A stretch of 64,000 bases of DNA from Pipra filicauda (Eukaryota; Chordata; Aves; Passeriformes; Pipridae). Where the stretch lies: assembly GCF_003945595.2 (NCBI RefSeq), contig NW_024104620.1:4459927-4523926 (forward strand). Reading direction: 5' to 3'. Both the position numbers and the translations under genes were made by a program. Shown one piece after another: positions 10,551 through 22,900 of the stretch. Within the stretch, counting starts at the first letter, position 1; each line of letters opens with the position of its first letter. A model generated the notes under the pieces. The model did no database searches. It saw nothing but the letters and a program-made list of their open reading frames with translations, and was not told the origin of the DNA.

Positions 10551-13500
10551 CTTCTCGATCCAGCTGACGAAGGCAGAGACCCTGGTGAAGACAGAGGGTT
10601 TGTGGTAGTAGTTGCAGCCCAGGGAAGAGCCAAAGCTGACGATGCCGTGCACCTCCCACCTGCCATCAGCCCCTTGGCAGTTCAGCGGGCCACCAGAGTC
10701 CCCCTGGGAGGAAGGGGAACACAGTCAGTGGCAGTTGGAGTGTGAACAGCTCCCCTGTGGTTTTTTTTAAGCTTTCCTTCCCATCAGGCCTGTTTGTGTC
10801 TGAACCCCCTGAGCGGGGTGTTCTGCGGACTCACGTTACAGCTGGAGATGATTCCATCCCCACCAGCACAGACCATGCTGGGTTTCACTATTGTTCCCCA
10901 CCAGGAAGGCTTGGAACAGGTTTCATAATCCACCACCAGCAGAAGGCCTTGCTGCAGGTCGTCAGGAAGAGGCCCATTTGCTGGGAGGGAACAGAAACAG
11001 AGGGGTCAAGGTATCACCTGGCACTGAAGGAAGAGCAAAACTGCACCGTTAAGCTTCCCCCAGGATCTGGGTACCATCCCTCCAGGCAAGACACTCCACA
11101 GGGGCTGTATTAGAGGAAAAGCTGTATAATCCATTTCTTAGCTCCATTCTTTCATATAGGGAAAAAAGAAAGTCCTTGATTTGCTCAAAATTTGCATTCC
11201 ATTAAAAAGTGTCTCGTTGTTAGAGAAATAAAGGGCTGCTCTTTGTTCAGGAGTTTGCAATTTACTTATCCCTCTAGGAATTGCCTCCTGAGCTGAGCTG
11301 AAGTCTCTGAGGTTTTCTCCTGACAATTCTGCTGAAGTCCCTGAGATTTTCCTCACTTCACATCTATTCCCTCACGTGTCTTTTCAGATACTCAGCAGGT
11401 GTGTTGGGATTAGCAAAAGCATCCGTCTGCACACTTAACATTTGTGTTAAAATAGCCTCTAAAAGCTCAGTAAAGGCCTCTGTGGTGCATCACCAGCCCT
11501 GTCACAAGCAAAATAAACTTGAAAGGCAGGGAAAAATCATACTCTGTCAGTGAAGTGAGGCCTAATGTGATAAACTACCTCACTACACTGAGTTCGGGGG
11601 GATCTTGAGCACCATGGACAGTCTTTCCCAATCTCACAGGAGAAGGCACTTCTGAAAGTTGCTTTTTTTTTTTGTTCCACAGTTTTGGAGAAGTCTGGGT
11701 ACTCACTCTGCAGTCTCCCCCAGCCTGTCACGTAGCAGGCAGTGTTGGAGGCCAGGATGCTCTGGGCAGGGGGCAGACAGCCCAGCTGGATCTGGGCACC
11801 CAAGGGGACGGGCTCGGAGAGCTTGATCAGAGCAATGTCATACCTGTGGTCACACAGTGTGAGAGTGGAGGAGAGAAAGGGAAGGGGTAAAAAGGTTTGC
11901 AAATGGGCCCAGACACAACAGCAGGAATATTTAGTAATTACAGAGCACTTGGCCTGTTCCAAAGAGAAGAAAGGGAGCAGGGAGGCCAGTGAATGGGCAG
12001 TAAAGATTCCTGCACCCCTAAAGCAATGGGGAAATCCATGGACTGGAGGGATATTTCCTGCAGAACTGTCCACTTTCCTGCTGGGAAAAATTGTCCTTTT
12101 TTCACCAAAACCAAGCATGTGTTAGGACTCACCCCACAGACCTGGAACTGAGGGGATTTCTTTGCTAACATCTTATCCTGCAGCAGGTCATGGGGGTCCT
12201 TCAGCAAGAATATTAATTATTAGATATTACAGATATTAATGTCACTGATCAATAATACTATGTGTATGGTGTTCGTAGGAGGGCTCCAAAGAGTGCTGTA
12301 TAAAACACTTGATTCTCTTTCACTATGTCCAAATGATATCACTGCACAGAACAGCTTCCCACCCAAGCATGGAATGGAAAATGGCACCCGAAAACTCAAC
12401 TAATCGATAAACAATTAATATTGTTAATTGCTTTGTATTCTCTTGAGTGGGGAAAAGTATAAACTGGAGGCTCAACTCTCATCTGTGAGCAAACATTTAG
12501 CAGCACCACTGCAAGGTGTAACAGGAGGCTCTGAGTGTTTGTGCTGCCACAGCTCCGGGTGGGTGGGACTCAGGTTCAGGCAGTTTGATTTTTGCTCTGG
12601 GTCTAAAACCTGTCGAAGTACCTGCCACCAACTTACCCATTGGCAACGTTCTGTGGATCCCAGTTCTCGTTGACAATGATCTTCTCTGGAGAAACTGCAA
12701 CTGACCCTTCTTCCTCAGCTGCCAGGTCGTACTTCCCAAGAAACACTCGATATGTCAGAGTAGAACTGGGCAAGGAAAGGATCAACACTCAGTGATGCAG
12801 CTGCTGCTCAGGCTGCTGCAGCTTTGCCACCTGAGAGACTCAAAAAAGAATATCCTTGACTGTAATCTCCCATGATGTGTCTGGAGCTGAGCCAGTGATT
12901 TGTTAATCACTGTTCTAGGCTCAATAATAATTTCATCTCTGAGCCATCCTGTCAGCTCCTGCTCAAGGCTTCACTAACAAAGTGAAGGTGCCTCCAGTCT
13001 TTGCAGGATTCAGCTCATATTCTTCAATACAATAAACAGTTTTTTTGACAGCCATAAGCAGCTTCACTAACAAACAACTATGTGACAGACATAATATGTA
13101 GAATTTATAATAATAACATTCAGCCAATCCTTCATATTTCATACTAGGATATTTTCTACAACATAGTTTTCCAATAACCATATGCTACCAAAGCAAAATG
13201 GGGTTGTCTTTGTGGAAACAGTTTTGATGGTGAAAGGACAGAACTGTACCTGATCATTTTTTGTTATACTGCCCCGTAACATGAAGAGTTTACTGAAAAT
13301 GACTGATGCATTCAAAACATTTGTGATTATTTCTTCAGGGAGTAGACTGATTAGTTAATCTGTGAATGTCACTGACATGTTTATTACAGAAACAGGCAAC
13401 ACAGGCTGAATTTTAACAGCAACTTGAAAACAAAAGGACTTTTGTAATTATTTACAGAAAATGAAGAGTATATAATACAGGTAACTGAATCATAATATTA

Positions 13501-14544
13501 TTATGAGGGGGGGTTGCCTTTTACTTCCATTTTAAGAAAATGAAAAGGTGTCATTCTTCTGACTTGTTAGTTATAATCAAAATATATGATCTGAAACTCA
13601 GAGCTCTTGACTGAGAAAGGGAGAACTGGCACTGATGTGGGTTTGCTTCAGCTCTGTCTGCTCACGTGGGTCCAGATTTCGCTGTGTTTCTTACCTGATG
13701 CAGTGGGCAGCTGTCATCACCCAGTTGGTTGCAATGAGGGTTCCCCCACAGGTGTGACGCCAGTTGCCATTGGAATAGTATTGCAGGGAGGCCTGGGATC
13801 AAGGAACAGAGTGAGGCTCAGATTTTTGTTGCTGATCTTTCATTGCTGTGCTTTGTTCCTGCACCCAGAACACAACTCGCTGCTGGGAGATGGTGGAAGG
13901 CTTTGGAGCAACAAGTTTCCGACTCCTGGCCACAGAAAAGCTTTCCATCCTTCCCCATCATCCAAAAGCTTGAGGTTTTAAAGGCATCTCACTTAAATAG
14001 ATCTACTTGACTTGACTTGAAAACCTGCATAGCCAGCAAGAGGTGGCACATTCAGAGCTTTCTTAAAGAGACTGGAAGCTTTTGGGGTTGATCAGAATAG
14101 AATAGTCAAAACCTAACTCATGATAGGTAAGATGCATCAAAGGAAATTAAAAGAGGTGGTTTTATTCAGCTGTGCTGTGTGAGGGTGGCACAGCCCCAAC
14201 AGCTCCAGGGAAAGCACAGAACTACCAACCTGCCAGGGCCAGCTGTAGGGTCTTGCATTTTCCCCTCCAACAACTCTTGACACGATAGGTGGGTAGGCAG
14301 GAACCCCACAGCCAAGGGCTGGAAGACACACAAAATGGGATTTGTGTTTTAAAAGTAGTAAAAAATTTAAGATATGGAATAGCACAGCCCCTGGTTACTG
14401 CAATGAACTTTTGTTGTTCTACTTTCTCTAAAAAAGGAAAGGTGTTTCTAGATTTTAATTAACTTCTTCCTTTAAAACTAATGCAGGAATTGGACACATA
14501 CCTGCAGGTGCCAGAGTCAACACAGCAAAAAGCACTCCAAACAT
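10551..14544 (-). CDS. CELA2A: Chymotrypsin-like elastase 2A precursor
   Basis: A secreted pancreatic serine protease zymogen of family S1. Minus-strand exons: 14544-14502, 14318-14230, 13792-13695, 12765-12637, 11843-11707, 10980-10835, 10703-10551, all GT/AG with continuous phase, giving 265 residues before the final short exon. The ATG at 14544 opens a hydrophobic signal peptide. A propeptide with Cys18 follows, and the trypsin-type activation site is R29|VVGG. The catalytic triad is His74 (TAAHC), Asp122 (YDIALIKL) and Ser217 (GDSGGP), each one residue later than in human CELA2A as I recall it. The Ser in SSCNGDSGGP and the stretch [16 protein letters not shown] are close to human CELA2A and favour it over CTRC, CELA1 or CELA3. 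The gene appears intact. The C-terminal few residues are not settled. In human, CELA2A lies several megabases from KIAA2013, so its position here is notable. Confidence 0.9.
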
Positions 14545-14917
14545 GGTGCTGGTTCCTGGGTGCTGCAGGCTCCCCTCCACAAGCCATTTTATGGTGTCCT
14601 TTATCTCTGGGACACATGACTTACAATGCAGAGCTATTCCAGTACCAGTGGAAAACTTGCATAATTGTGGGATAATTTTTTATATACACAAGTTGCTAAA
14701 AAATCCCTGTCTAGGTGGACCTTGGAGCCAGGCTATATCAACAACTTTTAGTTGCTTATTAACTGTAGCAGTTGTTTGCATTTCCATTGCCTCGAAAGTT
14801 CATCACAAAGGTGTCCTCAGAAGGAAAATGTTGAATGAATTTTTTTAACACTTGGTGATATGTCAGCAGTAAGTGCCTGATGTATTCAGACACTGATAGA
14901 TTCAGACATGTCAGCAC

Positions 14918-14980
14918 AGTTGGATTAGTTGATCTCTAGAGGGCCCCTTCAGCCTTAATTATTATATAATTCTATGATTG
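14918..14980 (+). repeat. CR1 LINE 3' tail
   Basis: The sequence runs from a TTGGATTAGTTGATCTCTAG-like stretch through CCCCTTCAGCC to TAATTCTATGATT. This is the order seen at the 3' end of avian CR1 elements in sense orientation. It is short and diverged. Confidence 0.65.
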
Positions 14981-15484
14981 CTTGAAATTTTATTTTGTTC
15001 TGGTTTGGGGGCTTTTTTTGTGAGTGAATGGCATCTGCCACTTTGTACTGGCTGAAAAGCTGTCTCTCATCTTCTTTTCTAGATCAAGTTTCGTGTGTTC
15101 AGCACACCAGATTTCTTCAATAAACCAGACTGTGATCACTTGGAAGTGGAACGTGTTTCAAGCCATCCAAAGAACCAGCTGTCCAGGATGGTGGAGAAAC
15201 CCTGGTCAGGGTGGTGACTCAGACTTCATCCCTTTCCTGTTTGCCTCTGTGAGATCAGTGGCACAGCCCTGGGGGAGAACTGGGCTCCTGCAGCATTGCA
15301 AATGGGATTGTTTACACCCCAAAGCAGTGAGACCTGGGACAGAACAGCGTGAGTTTGGTCATGGAAAGGAGTAAAGCATTTCCACTCAGGACAAAGCAGC
15401 AAGAGCAGGCATTTATACCCCTCCAGAGCTGCTGCTGCCACAGAAGAAAGTGTCCTAATTCTACTCTCAAGCAGAGGGTGTGAC

Positions 15485-15570
15485 TCTTGGGGATGATCCT
15501 GTGCAGGGCTAAGAGTTGGACTCCATAACCATTGTGGGTCCCTTCTAATTCAGCTTATTCTGTGATTCAT
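15485..15570 (+). repeat. CR1 LINE 3' tail
   Basis: The order GAGTTGGACTCCATAACC, GGGTCCCTTCTAATTCAG and ATTCTGTGATTCATT matches a CR1 3' end in sense orientation. It lies about 570 bp from the preceding CR1 tail and in the same orientation, so the two may be separate insertions. Confidence 0.7.
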
Positions 15571-17455
15571 TACTGACATTTGAGATCAATGACTTGATAT
15601 CAACACTTACCCTTGGCTCTTTCTTCCTTTTTGTCTTCTGCTACAGGAATTTCCCATCCTCTGTCACATTTCCATCCCCCAACCCTTGAAAAACTGTTGC
15701 TGGTTATTTAAAACCCAAACATCTCCAGCCCATAAGTCAGGTCACGCCCGGGGAGCAAACTTATTAGAATGGAAACAAATATCACAACGCCAGCTTTATA
15801 ACCAGAGCCGTGTTGTAAATACAGACCAAGCCAGGGGCTCAAAAATGCTGAACTAAATGTGTTGTTTAATGTCAGGATTAACAAGCAGCAGAATCCCTGA
15901 TTTCCACAGCTTCCATGGAGCAGTAGGTACTGCTCTGGATGGAGGACGCCTGGAGCACACATGTGGAAGGCAGAAGTATAGAATGCTTTGCTGTTTTGTC
16001 TGCCTCTCAAGAATGTATTTTCCTACCCAGACAATAGCACTCGAAAAAGCCACATTCTGAATTGCAAATTGGATCAACCAAACCCTGTTCTGGCATCTTG
16101 TATTTATTATCTGACAAAAGCAGAAACCAGGATTAACTGAGTGCAGAATTGAGATTCTAATTTTTTTTTCCCCGTTAATTAGTTGGCTCTCTTCTTAGTG
16201 CCTGAATTTACAACCTAAACAACATTTTATGATGCCATTTAACTTCCACGCCACCATCATCTTCTCTGAATTACAACTAAAAGTATAAATTTTGGACGGT
16301 CAATCACTATTTAAACTTTCCTGCTTTACTGTGTGCTTGTAAACATGGAATTTTGTTTAGTTCTTTAAGCATTTCTGTTCACAAATAACCTTCTGCTCTC
16401 TTGCATGCTGTAAATGGAAAAACCCTGTTCTTTTTCCCTTTCTCCTTTGTGAGGGAATTCTGAAACATTCTTTTGTTATGGGGGGGAGTGCTCATAATAT
16501 ATTTAATGTAAAACATTCTCAAAGCTGTTTTGTTTTTTTTTTCCATCATGCTTTATGTAATGATTGCTTATCCATCTTTTCCAGGCCTAGTCCAAATAGT
16601 CTTTCTTGGACTCCATGGCCATCACACTGTTGGCAGTTCTGCCAGGGAACATCAAAAGGCTCAGCCCCCAGCTGATACCACAGTGGCTTGGAAACAGCAC
16701 CCTGGAAACTCTTATCATCTTCGTGCCAGATGTTCCACACAGGCTGAGCAGCTCCTGGAACTGCAGGAAGAAAGAGCAGGAGCTTCTGGTATGTTCTGTT
16801 AAAGCAGAACAGCAAATATCTCCTTCCATACACAATGTACATCTGTACAATTTATCACGGACTCTGTTGCCTCCCTGTTTTTATTCCCTTGCAGGGCAGT
16901 GACTCTGCTGTACCAATTAGTAAGTGGAAGTGTCTGCAGATGAGCTGCATACACTGAAATCTGATTTTCTGAGGGAGGTTTTTCATCTGAAACTAGAGAG
17001 TAACCCCCCTAAAAATTCAAAATTAAATCCTGCCCCAGCTTTCCCCTGGGAGCACCAACTGTGCCAATGTCATTATTTGCTGGATGGCCATTAAATCTGC
17101 TGCTTGATTGTTCCCTGGGACTGTTTCTGTGTTCTTAAAACTGAAGCTTGGCCTGTGTTCCTCAGGGGAGAACAAAGTTACACAGAGCAGGGAAATGGAG
17201 ATGAGCATGACCCTGTGTGGTTCTGTCTCTAGTTGTGCCTTCCAAATTCCTGTTTCCAGCTTAGATCCATTTCTGTATTACTTTCCACACTGTATTCTCT
17301 CATAATCCAAGCACTTTTGCAGTCAATACTGACCATAGATGTGACATAAGGTTCTGCTTGTTTTAACTGGGTGGGGAGCAAGGTCATGAAAGAACAGAGA
17401 CAAAACCAACACAAAACTCAACCACACTTCACCAATCAGATTAGACTGAAAGATA

Positions 17456-19849
17456 TTTATTTAGAAACAACAGCTTTGGTATTTTAAAACCAAACAACCT
17501 TTAAATCACTAGAAAGTGGGATGTCTTCCCCTCCCCATAGCCAAAACAAATCAATGCATAAAGTCTCAGTAGGCTTAGAGTAGGAAACCTGCAGATCAGC
17601 ATTTCCAAGTGTAAATCCAGAAAACAATTTCAGCAAATTGATTTTGCACTCTACAGTCATAAAGGCTGAAAAACCTGTTACCAGCACTTAGATATCTACA
17701 GATCAACTGACTGTTACTGAAGTGGAGGCAAAATTATCAACATCCTCCCCCACCCCCCAAGCAATAAATTAAAAAATGTATACCAGAAAGGAAGTTACAC
17801 TAAGGTTTTCTAGTTAACTCTCTGAAGGGAATCATCATTCTTTATTCTCCTGTAGAATTAAAAAAAAACCCAACAAAACTCAAATCAAAATATCAAAGAA
17901 CTTAGTATATCTTCAAGTATGTTCACCAAATGGATTACTCTTAGGGAACTGAACAGCTTACAAGGAAAAGGAAACATCTGTTACATGAACTTCTGGCATA
18001 AACTCTTCAATCACCACACCTTCCAAGTCTCAGATTCCTGTCATAGCAAGGCACAAAAAGATTGTTGCTTTCAAAAGGTCCTTGTTCTCAGCTGCAAAAT
18101 TGTCAGATGTCTTGTGCAAACAGAGGCTGAAAGCAGGACTAAGTTCACTTGGACACGGGGATGTTCCCATTCAGCTCATGGAACAGGGGGTTATTCCAAC
18201 ACCATCCACCTCGCTGCTACAGAGGTTCTGAGCTTCAGCTGGCTCCCACTTCTGCCCTGGTTCTGGAATCAAGTTCTGCATCACCTTCCTGTTCAGCAGG
18301 TCCACCCAAGACGAGGCAGCAGAGTTTGCTGTCGCTCAGGGCTCTGCAGGGTCCAGGCCGGGGTGCTGGCTCAGCCCTGGGCTGTGACGCTTCTGGGCAG
18401 TTCAGGGAGCAGAGTCAGGGACAGTCACCTGCAGCAACGGTCAACAGGTCACTTGGGAACAGGCAGAAGGCAAGTCTTGGAGATGACAAAGGCAATCAGA
18501 GAGACAACAGTGAGAGAAGGACATAATTACATAATTCCAAGGACACGTTCCAGGACACATGTCAGCTGTGTACACAACAACTGGCACCACCTCCCAGCGC
18601 CTTCCTCCTTTTGCACCAGGGTTTGGATCATGATCAGAGGCTTGTAACAGCAGCTGTCTGACACACACATCTATTCTACCTCTTCCTAGGTTAGTCTGTC
18701 CAGCCACAAGCACCTCCCACTCATTCCTTCATTGGATGACAGGTATTCAGACCTGCTTGGGATCAGGTTTGATCCCCAGTGCTCACCACGACAGAGCCAG
18801 GGAGCTGACAGGGAAATTTCCAGCTCTCCTTAAACACCCCTTAGATACCAACTGTTGAGTTTAGTCCAGCACCTTCTGTCCAGCCTTAGCTATCAAAAAT
18901 TGAATTTGTTTTTACCATTTGGAATAACAGGGCAATCTAAAGCTAGAACTTCTCCTCTGACAGCTCCACTTAACTATCTCCTTTTTATTTCCTTTTTTTT
19001 TTTAAACACAAGCTACATTTAACTGTTCAGCCCTTAGGAGGGGAAGCCTCTGAACAGCACAAGGGAGCTCACACAGCAAATCCAGTCTGGTCTTGCATTT
19101 CTACTCTGTATCAACACACAGCCAGAAAGTCCCAGTACTAAGAGCAGAACTCACCTTCTATTCTCTAGTTTTTACTAGCAACTAAGTTTTCTAAGGCAAC
19201 TCTAACCAATAATTTCAAAATCTTTACACACAAATGAGATGCAGTAGAGCTTGAAGCCAGAGCCTCCAACTCACAGTAAAAAGCACTCAGTACTTTCCTT
19301 AATTTTGTCTGAATGGAAGAAACACCAACTCAGCACCTGCCCCAAACAATGGTGGTAAATGTGGTTTGATGGAGGACTGCACAGTGCCTGTAAATCCATG
19401 AACATGGACCAGGAGTCCCAAAAGTCAGAACACCAGCCTGCATTTGGGTGTTGCAGTGTGACACATCACCCATTCAGACCAGGTGTGACATCTCCACACA
19501 GCAGTTCAGACAAGCTTTCTGGTATTGCAGAACAAGAAACATCATCTCCTGACATTCCTGGCTTAGAAACAAGCAATGATGTGTGGAAAAAGGACAGAAA
19601 GCTGTGTCTGCCTCCACCTGCAGCCTTACAAATGTCTAAGGACAGATGATGAGTTCATCTCTGCTAATATTTATAATCCTTGCTGCTCCAATCCCTGCCC
19701 TATTCCCTCCCCTTGCAAGAAGAGGTCACAGGTTGCTTGTTGCAAGAGAGACTGAAAATCCTCACAGTCCAAGACAGACCCCGCCCAGGCACAGCTGACA
19801 GAACACCAGGCTGACAACACTCAGTGGACAGCAGCCAAAAGCAGCAGCC
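17456..19849 (-). other. KIAA2013: Probable 3' untranslated region of KIAA2013
   Basis: This stretch follows the KIAA2013 stop codon and has no recognisable exon. Minus-strand AATAAA signals occur at 17846-17841 and 17461-17456. Ending near 17.45 kb would give a 3' UTR of about 2.4 kb. A 242-codon plus-strand frame (17919-18647) covers part of it but has no family resemblance or splice logic. The extent is inferred from the signals only. Confidence 0.5.
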
Positions 19850-22358
19850 TTATACCTTACTCCTGAAGAGTGGCTTGGCTCCAGGCCCACAATATTCGTT
19901 GTAGATGAGTTTGAACAGAAACAAGTGAAACAAAGTGATTAAGGAGGCCACACTGAACCAGAACAGGAAGGGCAAGCCCGGGTATTGCTTGGCCATGTGC
20001 TCCTCATGAGCCAGGATAGCTTTTAGGTGGAGTGTGTGTCTCAGGTCCTGCAGGTGGACCAGGTCTGTGGATATATAAAGCAGGGGTGTGATGGGCTGGG
20101 TGACCATGACGGGGAAGGTGTGACCCCGCGCCTCCGAGGTGAGCTCCACGGGCTCGTTCATGCAGCCTGCCTCACAGGCATACAGCCTCACTGGCTTCTC
20201 CTGCAACTTCACTGACACGTGCAGGAAGGGCTTCCCTTCGGCATCCAGCAGCACAGCCAGGTTGATCAAGTCCTTGTTGTAATGGATCCCACGTAAGGAG
20301 TAGCTGTTGTGAAGCACATCAGGGTCAGCCTGGAACTGGAGATGGTTCTCCGTGAACTGCAGCCCCCCAAAGCTCAGCACCATCCCCTGCATGAGCCCGT
20401 GCACTCCAGCTGCCACCAGGCCCTTGCAGCCCCGTTTCTGGAGGGTCAGCTTCCACAGGTCTGAGAGCTGCAGGATCTGGGGGACGCTGGTGAGCCTGGC
20501 TGGCCACAGGTTCTGGGCGTGCATGGTGGCGTGGCCGCTGAAGCAGTGGTCAGCATAGTTCAGGCTGCTCTCCATCCTCTCCCTGTCCTCAGCACTGATC
20601 AGGGGGTCCAGCAGGGGGGCTGGCATGGTGGACAGCACATAGTACAGGGTCATGTTGACAGTCTCACTGGATGGGGTGTGAGCATCCGTAATCTTCCTCA
20701 TTTCAATCCCTGGAACAAAAGGAAAACAAGGCATTAACCAGGAGGAAAAGAAGATCAAATGTGCACATTGCCCAGGTGTTCTTTATGACATCTGATAAAC
20801 CTTTGTCCATAAAACACTGCAGCGAAATGTTTCCTTCTATTTGTCTAAGAAGACAAATCATTCCCTCTGCTACTTGGAGTTTGAAAGCCAAGCTCTCATA
20901 CAGACAAAGCTACTCTTACACACAGATGTCAACATGACTCTGCAAGAATGATCTGTCAAAGGAACATCTCTTTCTACTGGCTCTAAAATAGCAAGTTCTG
21001 CATTACTTGGGCAACGAGGCCATTAAAATCTTACAAAACCACCCTTGAAATCTTAGGAAAAACCATCCTTGTCCTGTTAAGGACAGTCCTTAACTTCCAT
21101 GTAGAAATCTGTCTTTTTACTGTCACTAAAGGTCAACTCTATTTTCCAACTGACAAATCAGTGAAGTTCCTGAAGGCATGGAAGGCAGCACACCCAGAGT
21201 TATGATCAGAAATGTTCTTCCATCACTTCCTTTGTGCAGTCAGGTGTCCTCCACATCGTAAAGCATGCTGGATCACAAACTGTTTCATTATCCCACAACC
21301 CCTGAGGAAGAGTGGAGCCCCTGGAGCCCTTACAGCAACCAGGTCATTGAGCTTCCAGCCACTCTCTGTGGAAGCTGAGCATCACCTTCCTTACCTGAAA
21401 TGAACAGGTCAGACCAGGTCTGCTGGTGCTCCTGGAAAAGATCTTCCACCCCCATCTGCATCACCTCCAGCATCTCTTTCCTGGCCGCCTCCCTCAGCCT
21501 GCCGAAGGTCTCCTCCAGCCGGGCGGGCTCGGTAGGCTCCGAGGTGTGCACCACGGACAGCACCGTCTCGTCGAAGTGCGACTTGGGCGCGACCTGCAGG
21601 CGGCTCACGAGCTTCTGGGCCGCCACCACCACCAGCACCGCCTTGTTGCCGCCGGGCAGCGCCAGGCGGCCCGAGGAGAGCACGAACTGCCGCTCCCCCG
21701 CCTTCTCCAGGCTGCTGGAGAACCGCCCGCCGGGCGCCGGGGGCGAGGAGGCCTCAAAGGCGACCACTCTGTCCGTGGGGTTGGCGATGCGGAGGCGCTG
21801 CAGGTAGAGGTGCGGGCGGCCCCGGTGGGCCACCACGTCCTCCCGCACCGTCACGCAGTCCCCGGGCCCCGCGCCGGGCCCGGTGTGAACGCACCGCACC
21901 GTCCGCACCGCCCCGTCCCGCAGCGCCGCCAGCGCCGCCCGCGCCTCGCCGCGCCCGCCCAGCGCCCGCAGCCGCACCAGCGCAGGGTACTCGGTGGCGA
22001 GCGCGGGGCCCGCCGGGGCCCCCGCCGGCCTCACCCAGAGCCGCCCCGCGGTCACATCCAGCAGCACCCACCCGTTGCCCGCCAGCGCAGGCCCCGCGGT
22101 GCCCTCGCCCCCCGCCGCGTCCTCGGGCAGCGGCAGCGCATCCCCGCGCTGGGTCTGCGCCCGCCAGGCGCCCGCGGCCGCCTGCAGGCACAGCGCGGCC
22201 GCCCCGCTCGGCTCGGCCCCGCGCCCCGCGCCCCGCGCCCGCCCCGCCAGCAGGTACCAGTAGGCGACCAGCAGCACCACCACCAGCAGCAGCAGGCGCC
22301 GCGCCCAGCTGCTGGACAGCAGCCCCGGCAGCCCCTTGAGGCGCTGCTGCAGCCACAT
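19850..22358 (-). CDS. KIAA2013: KIAA2013 membrane protein
   Basis: Two coding exons: 22358-21395 and 20709-19850 (stop at 19852-19850), joined GT/AG with split Gly codon, 607 residues (human about 634). The start is set at the ATG beginning MWLQQRLKGLPGLLSSSWARR, which matches the human N-terminus as I recall it. A membrane segment follows at about residues 21-40. A long, presumably lumenal region includes HRGRPHLYLQRL, QVAPKSHFDETVL, DHCFSGHATMHA and QFQADPDVLHNSY. A second hydrophobic segment lies near residues 567-590 (LPFLFWFSVASLITLFHLFLF), followed by a short tail with KPLFRSK. Its biochemical function is unknown to me. Exon 1 is extremely GC-rich and alanine/glycine-rich after the first membrane segment, unlike exon 2. 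The frame remains open 94 codons upstream of the chosen ATG, but that part is unconserved CpG-island sequence. Confidence 0.93.
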
Positions 22359-22900
22359 GGGGAGCCCCGGCGGGGAGCGCCGGCCCCGCCGCTCCGGCCC
22401 TAGGCCGCCATCGCCGCCGCGCTTGGCGGCGCTTTTGCGGCGCTTTTGCGGCGCTTTTGCGGCGCTTTGCGACGGCCGCGCGCGCCGCCCCCTCGGGGCG
22501 GGCGGGGACGGGAGAGAGACCCGGCCCGGCCCTACCGGGACCCCCCTGCACCGGGACCCCCCGGCCCTGAGCCCTCCCGGCTCCGGGACCTCTGTCAGCT
22601 CCCGACCCCGCCGGCTGCCGACCCGCCGGCTCCGACTCACTCAGTTCCGGGACACCCCCCCCGGGTTCCGACCCACGCGGCTCCGGGAGGGCCCCGGGAC
22701 CGGGACTCTCTGGCTCTGACCCGCCCTGTCTCCAGCCCCCTCAGCGCCGGGGTGCCCCCCCTGTCTTCCAAACCCGCCGGCTCCTGGAGCCCCGGCACCG
22801 GGAACCCTTCCCCGCTCCGGGTATCCCCCGGTCCCGGATTTCCTCCCCTGCCCCGCTCCCGGTGCGATGTCCGCGGGTGTCCTCGGGCAGCTCCAGCCCA
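22359..22900 (-). promoter_or_regulatory. CpG-island promoter of KIAA2013
   Basis: Dense CpG and C-runs continue from the first coding exon through about 22.9 kb and then fade. This is where the minus-strand transcription start should lie. No TATA box is evident. An 11-bp tandem repeat within it is listed separately. Confidence 0.6.
22431..22470. repeat. 11-bp tandem repeat in KIAA2013 leader or promoter
   Basis: Three exact copies of gcttttgcggc stand head to tail, followed by a shortened fourth beginning gctttgcg. The period of 11 is not a multiple of three, so the repeat is unlikely to be coding even though a frame passes through it. Confidence 0.9.

Larger units (their letters stand above)
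14545..17455. other. Intergenic between CELA2A and KIAA2013
   Basis: No gene recognised. The CELA2A promoter should lie just above 14544. Two short CR1 tails are listed separately. Open frames around 15.0-15.4 and 16.5-16.9 kb resemble no family I know and overlap on both strands. I looked for a natriuretic-peptide ring motif (CFG-x-D-R-I-like), because NPPB and NPPA neighbour KIAA2013 in human, and found none. Confidence 0.5.

Noticed and set aside
17919..18647. Plus-strand 242-codon frame
   Set aside because: It lies opposite the probable KIAA2013 3' UTR, has no recognisable domain and no signs of splicing.
21426..22403. Plus-strand 325-codon frame and a minus-strand 265-codon alternate frame
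   Set aside because: Both result from the GC-rich first exon of KIAA2013, where stops are rare in all frames. The composition (His/Arg/Pro repeats) is not protein-like.
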